Shown in pieces: positions 5,110 to 7,369 of a stretch of DNA of 7,369 nucleotides. A program made the translations under genes and the position numbers. The notes beneath the pieces were generated by a model. That model had not been told where the DNA came from, made no database searches, and saw only the letters and a list, made by a program, of their open reading frames with translations. Origin of the DNA: Syntrophomonadaceae bacterium (GTDB lineage Bacteria > Bacillota > Dethiobacteria > DTU022); NCBI GenBank assembly GCA_003566935.1, contig PXBM01000285.1:1-7369 (forward strand), written 5' to 3'. Numbering within the stretch: the first letter of the stretch is position 1; every line of letters begins with the position of its first letter.

Positions 5110-6249
5110 ATGATTATCACGAAGGAAATGTTAACAGCCGCCGCCCTGCAGGCAGGTGTCACGGAAATTGGAGCGGCTCCTGCCGACCCGCTGATAGAAA
5201 TGAAGGAAAGACTGGACCGGCGGCTGGCTGAAAATAGAACTACACCTTTTGAAGAACAGGACCCGTCAGCACGCCTTTCACCAGCAGGCCTCCTGGATAG
5301 CTGCCGCAGCATCATTACCCTGGCATTGCCATATACACCACCAGGCAATCATATCCCTCCAAAAGAAAGCAACCTTTATGGCAAGGTGGCCCGCTGCGCA
5401 AGGTCAATAGACTATCACTTCATTATCGAAAAAAAAGCCGGCGAGGTTGTCGAAGCTTTAAAAAAAATAACAGAAACGAGTTTTAAACATAAAATGCTGG
5501 CCGACCGCAGCCCCTTGCTGGAAAGAGAGCTGGCCCGCAAGTCAGGCCTGGGCCTGGTTGGTGAAAACTGTACCCTGATTAACAGCCGCTATGGATCTTA
5601 TACTGCACTGGCCACAATTCTGGTTGATAATTACACAGAACCTGGCCCGGCAAATAATGAAAAATGTCTCAGCTGCGGGCGCTGCCGCGAGGCCTGCCCT
5701 ACAGGTGCTTTAATTGAGCAATATACCATTAACCCTCACCGCTGTATTTCCTACCTGAACCAGGCCGGCGGCCCGGTTCCGCTTAAAATGCGCTCGTTGA
5801 TGGGCAGGCACATCTACGGATGCGATCTCTGTCAGGAAGCCTGCCCGCTCAACGATAAAGCCGAAATTTCACCATATCCTGAATCAGCTTTCGTTTTCTT
5901 CCCTGCTTATCCCCTATTGCTCCCGCTTCTACAGATAACCCGTAAGGAATATGAACTGACTGTAGGCCTTTCCTCGGCCGGATGGCGGGGTAAAACTATT
6001 TTGCAGCGAAATGCAGTGATTGCCCTGGGGAACTGTAACGATTCTGATGCAGTAAAACCGCTATCTTTACTGCTGGAAAATGATTCACGCCAGCTGATCA
6101 GGCAGCATGCCGCCTGGGCACTGGGCAGAATTGGTGGAGATAGGGCAGTGTTTGCCCTGGAAAAATCACGCTTAAAAGATCCTGAGGAAGTAGTGAAATA
6201 TGAAGCGGAACAAGCGCTTGCTTTCAGAGATGAGCATACAAAAAGTTAA
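5110..6249 (+). CDS. queG: Epoxyqueuosine reductase QueG
   Basis: This 379-residue protein matches cobalamin-dependent epoxyqueuosine reductase, which catalyses the last step of tRNA queuosine synthesis in the cytoplasm. The N-terminal cobalamin-binding region includes DSCRSIITLALPY (63-75). ADRSPLLERELARKSGLG holds D132, matching the proposed catalytic Asp of the family. Two [4Fe-4S] clusters are provided by C186-x2-C189-x2-C192-x3-C196-P, by C212 (HRCISYLNQ) and by C238-x2-C241-x3-C245-P (YGCDLCQEACPLN). The C-terminus (about 297-372) has the HEAT-like repeats that bind tRNA (NAVIALGN, HAAWALGRIGG, EAEQAL). Length and order are as in Firmicute QueG. One oddity is GEN at 151-153, where members I recall usually have GKN or GKH. 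The gene has its own promoter and stands alone. Its stop overlaps that of the convergent proA gene. Confidence 0.95.
   Translation: MIITKEMLTAAALQAGVTEIGAAPADPLIEMKERLDRRLAENRTTPFEEQDPSARLSPAGLLDSCRSIITLALPYTPPGNHIPPKESNLYGKVARCARSIDYHFIIEKKAGEVVEALKKITETSFKHKMLADRSPLLERELARKSGLGLVGENCTLINSRYGSYTALATILVDNYTEPGPANNEKCLSCGRCREACPTGALIEQYTINPHRCISYLNQAGGPVPLKMRSLMGRHIYGCDLCQEACPLNDKAEISPYPESAFVFFPAYPLLLPLLQITRKEYELTVGLSSAGWRGKTILQRNAVIALGNCNDSDAVKPLSLLLENDSRQLIRQHAAWALGRIGGDRAVFALEKSRLKDPEEVVKYEAEQALAFRDEHTKS
6246..6249. other. Overlapping convergent stop codons (queG/proA)
   Basis: The palindrome TTAA carries both stops: TAA of queG at 6247-6249 on the plus strand, and TAA of proA read from 6248-6246 on the minus strand. 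No spacer or hairpin-plus-T terminator lies between the genes, so each transcript must end inside the other gene. Confidence 0.95.
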
Positions 6250-7369
6250 GGCCTGGTTTGTCCTGATCCTGATATTATATATTTAAGTGATGTCAGCGCC
6301 TGCAGGCCCATCGGGCCGCGCACGTGAAGTTTCTGAGTGCTGATACCCATTTCTGCCCCGAGCCCAAACTCATAACCGTCGGTAAAACGAGTAGAAGCAT
6401 TGATATAAACCGCAGCTGAGTCGACCCGGTCGGTAAATTCCTTTGAATTTGAATAGTTCTCTGTAATTATTGCTTCAGAGTGGCCCGTCCCATAATCACT
6501 GATATGGTTTACAGCTTCATCCAAATCACTGACAACTTTTACGGCCAGGATTAAATCCAGGTACTCGGTTCGCCAATCATCTTCCCGGGCAGGGATGACA
6601 GGCACATAAGCAGCATATTCAACCGTAAGGCTGCAGCCTCTTATCTCAACTCCGGCATTTGATAAGGAAGTAAGGACTGCAGGAATAAAGTTGACTGCTA
6701 CTTTTTCGTGAACAAGAACGGTTTCCACGGCATTGCAAACGCCGGGTCTCTGGATCTTGGCATTTAAAACTATTTGCCGGGCCATTTCTAAATCTGCATA
6801 CTCGTCAACATAAATATGACAGTTGCCCTCACCGGTCTGGATTACAGGGACTGTAGCATTTTCAACAACTGTATTGATCAGGGACGCCCCTCCCCGGGGA
6901 ATTACCAGGTCGAGATAACCGTTGGCTTTAATTAAATCACTTACGGCAGCACGCTCTGTATCTTCGATTAAAGAAACCGCACCGCAATCAAGATCATGTC
7001 CGGCCAGGACTTGATGAATGATCTCAACCAGAGCCTTATTGGATTGGATCGCCTCCGAACTGCCCCGCAAAATCACGGCATTACCGGCTTTTAAAGCCAG
7101 ACCGGCAGCATCTATGGTCACATTGGGACGGGCCTCGTAAATAATTCCGATAACACCGATGGGCACGCGCTGCAAACCAACCTGAAGACCATTAGGACGT
7201 TTCCACATTCTTACTACTTCACCGACAGGATCTTCCAGGGCAGCAATATCGCACAACCCTGTGGCCATATCGCCAATCCTGGCAGGTGTTAACAGCAGGC
7301 GATCATGGAAGGCATCACTAAAACCATTTTTCTTTTCAAGATTTTCAAGATCTTTCTTGTTGGCGCTAA
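6246..7369 (-). CDS. proA: Glutamate-5-semialdehyde dehydrogenase (gamma-glutamyl phosphate reductase) ProA, N-terminus outside window
   Basis: The frame is open across the right edge. It gives 373 residues of an expected 415-420, so roughly 45 N-terminal residues are missing. The ATG at 7268 is internal: the residues before it (ANKKDLENLEKK, then DRLLLTPARIGDMA) are ordinary ProA sequence. The enzyme reduces gamma-glutamyl phosphate to glutamate-5-semialdehyde with NADPH, the second step of proline synthesis. The N-terminal part shows RVPIGVIGIIYEARPNVT and AVILRGSSEA. IPRGGASLI and VIQTGEGNCHIYVD follow. The catalytic cysteine is in QRPGVCNAVET, codon at 6735-6737. Near the C-terminus come TGHSEAIIT, VYINASTRFTDG, EFGLGAEMGIS and HVRGPMGL. 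No truncation or frameshift is seen. proB (glutamate 5-kinase) would be expected just beyond the right edge, upstream in transcription; this is a prediction. Confidence 0.97.
   Translation of the reverse strand, partial: SANKKDLENLEKKNGFSDAFHDRLLLTPARIGDMATGLCDIAALEDPVGEVVRMWKRPNGLQVGLQRVPIGVIGIIYEARPNVTIDAAGLALKAGNAVILRGSSEAIQSNKALVEIIHQVLAGHDLDCGAVSLIEDTERAAVSDLIKANGYLDLVIPRGGASLINTVVENATVPVIQTGEGNCHIYVDEYADLEMARQIVLNAKIQRPGVCNAVETVLVHEKVAVNFIPAVLTSLSNAGVEIRGCSLTVEYAAYVPVIPAREDDWRTEYLDLILAVKVVSDLDEAVNHISDYGTGHSEAIITENYSNSKEFTDRVDSAAVYINASTRFTDGYEFGLGAEMGISTQKLHVRGPMGLQALTSLKYIISGSGQTRP
7333..7350. repeat. Two-copy 9-base tandem repeat within proA
   Basis: TTTTCAAGA occurs twice in direct succession (7333-7341 and 7342-7350) and encodes the LEN-LEK helix segment of ProA. 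It keeps the frame and lies in a part of the protein that varies in the family, so it is probably a harmless small duplication or chance. Confidence 0.6.

Noticed and set aside
7268..7369. ATG at 7268 as the true proA start
   Set aside because: The residues encoded upstream, including DRLLLTPARIGDMA, are typical ProA sequence and run without a stop to the window edge.

Overview
The window looks like a piece of a Gram-positive-type genome, most likely a Clostridia-grade Firmicute. The grounds are strong AGGAGG-type ribosome binding sites, a LytR-CpsA-Psr (LCP) envelope protein, tightly packed short operons, a cobalamin-dependent QueG and moderate GC. The taxon is an inference from gene content; no marker gene is present. 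Both ends of the window cut through genes.

Layout. (1) 1-1531, plus strand: the C-terminal part of a LicC/PntC-like nucleotidyltransferase, open at the left edge, overlaps by one base (TGATG) an iron-dependent alcohol dehydrogenase best read as a phosphonoacetaldehyde reductase. Together they look like the end of a phosphonate (C-P bond) biosynthesis operon whose PEP mutase and phosphonopyruvate decarboxylase would lie further left. (2) 1567-4820, minus strand: an envelope block. In transcription order it holds a small DUF2007-like protein, a PAP2-type membrane phosphatase with a C-terminal membrane extension, an LCP-family protein, and an unrecognised multi-spanning membrane protein. The first two genes are 4 bases apart and the last two overlap; about 93 bases separate the pairs. 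(3) 4821-5109: a divergent, AT-rich intergenic region with a very good sigma-70-type promoter reading right. (4) 5110-6249, plus strand: queG, epoxyqueuosine reductase, in tRNA queuosine synthesis. (5) 6246-7369, minus strand: proA, glutamate-5-semialdehyde dehydrogenase in proline synthesis, cut at its N-terminus by the window edge. queG and proA converge and share the four bases TTAA, which carry both stop codons.

How the genes may work together. The two plus-strand genes point to a reduced phosphonate (2-hydroxyethylphosphonate) and to CMP-activation of a phosphonate or similar headgroup for attachment to a polymer or lipid. The facing block encodes an LCP protein (known family members attach glycopolymers carried on undecaprenyl-PP to the wall) and a PAP2 phosphatase (many members act on lipid phosphates). 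A functional link between phosphonate synthesis and envelope assembly is attractive but is inference from proximity only. queG and proA are ordinary housekeeping genes. I see no mobile element, CRISPR array, tRNA, rRNA or convincing riboswitch. No stretch of more than 300 bases lacks a gene. I see no wholly new system. The most interesting items are the phosphonate operon end and the unknown membrane protein coupled to the LCP gene.
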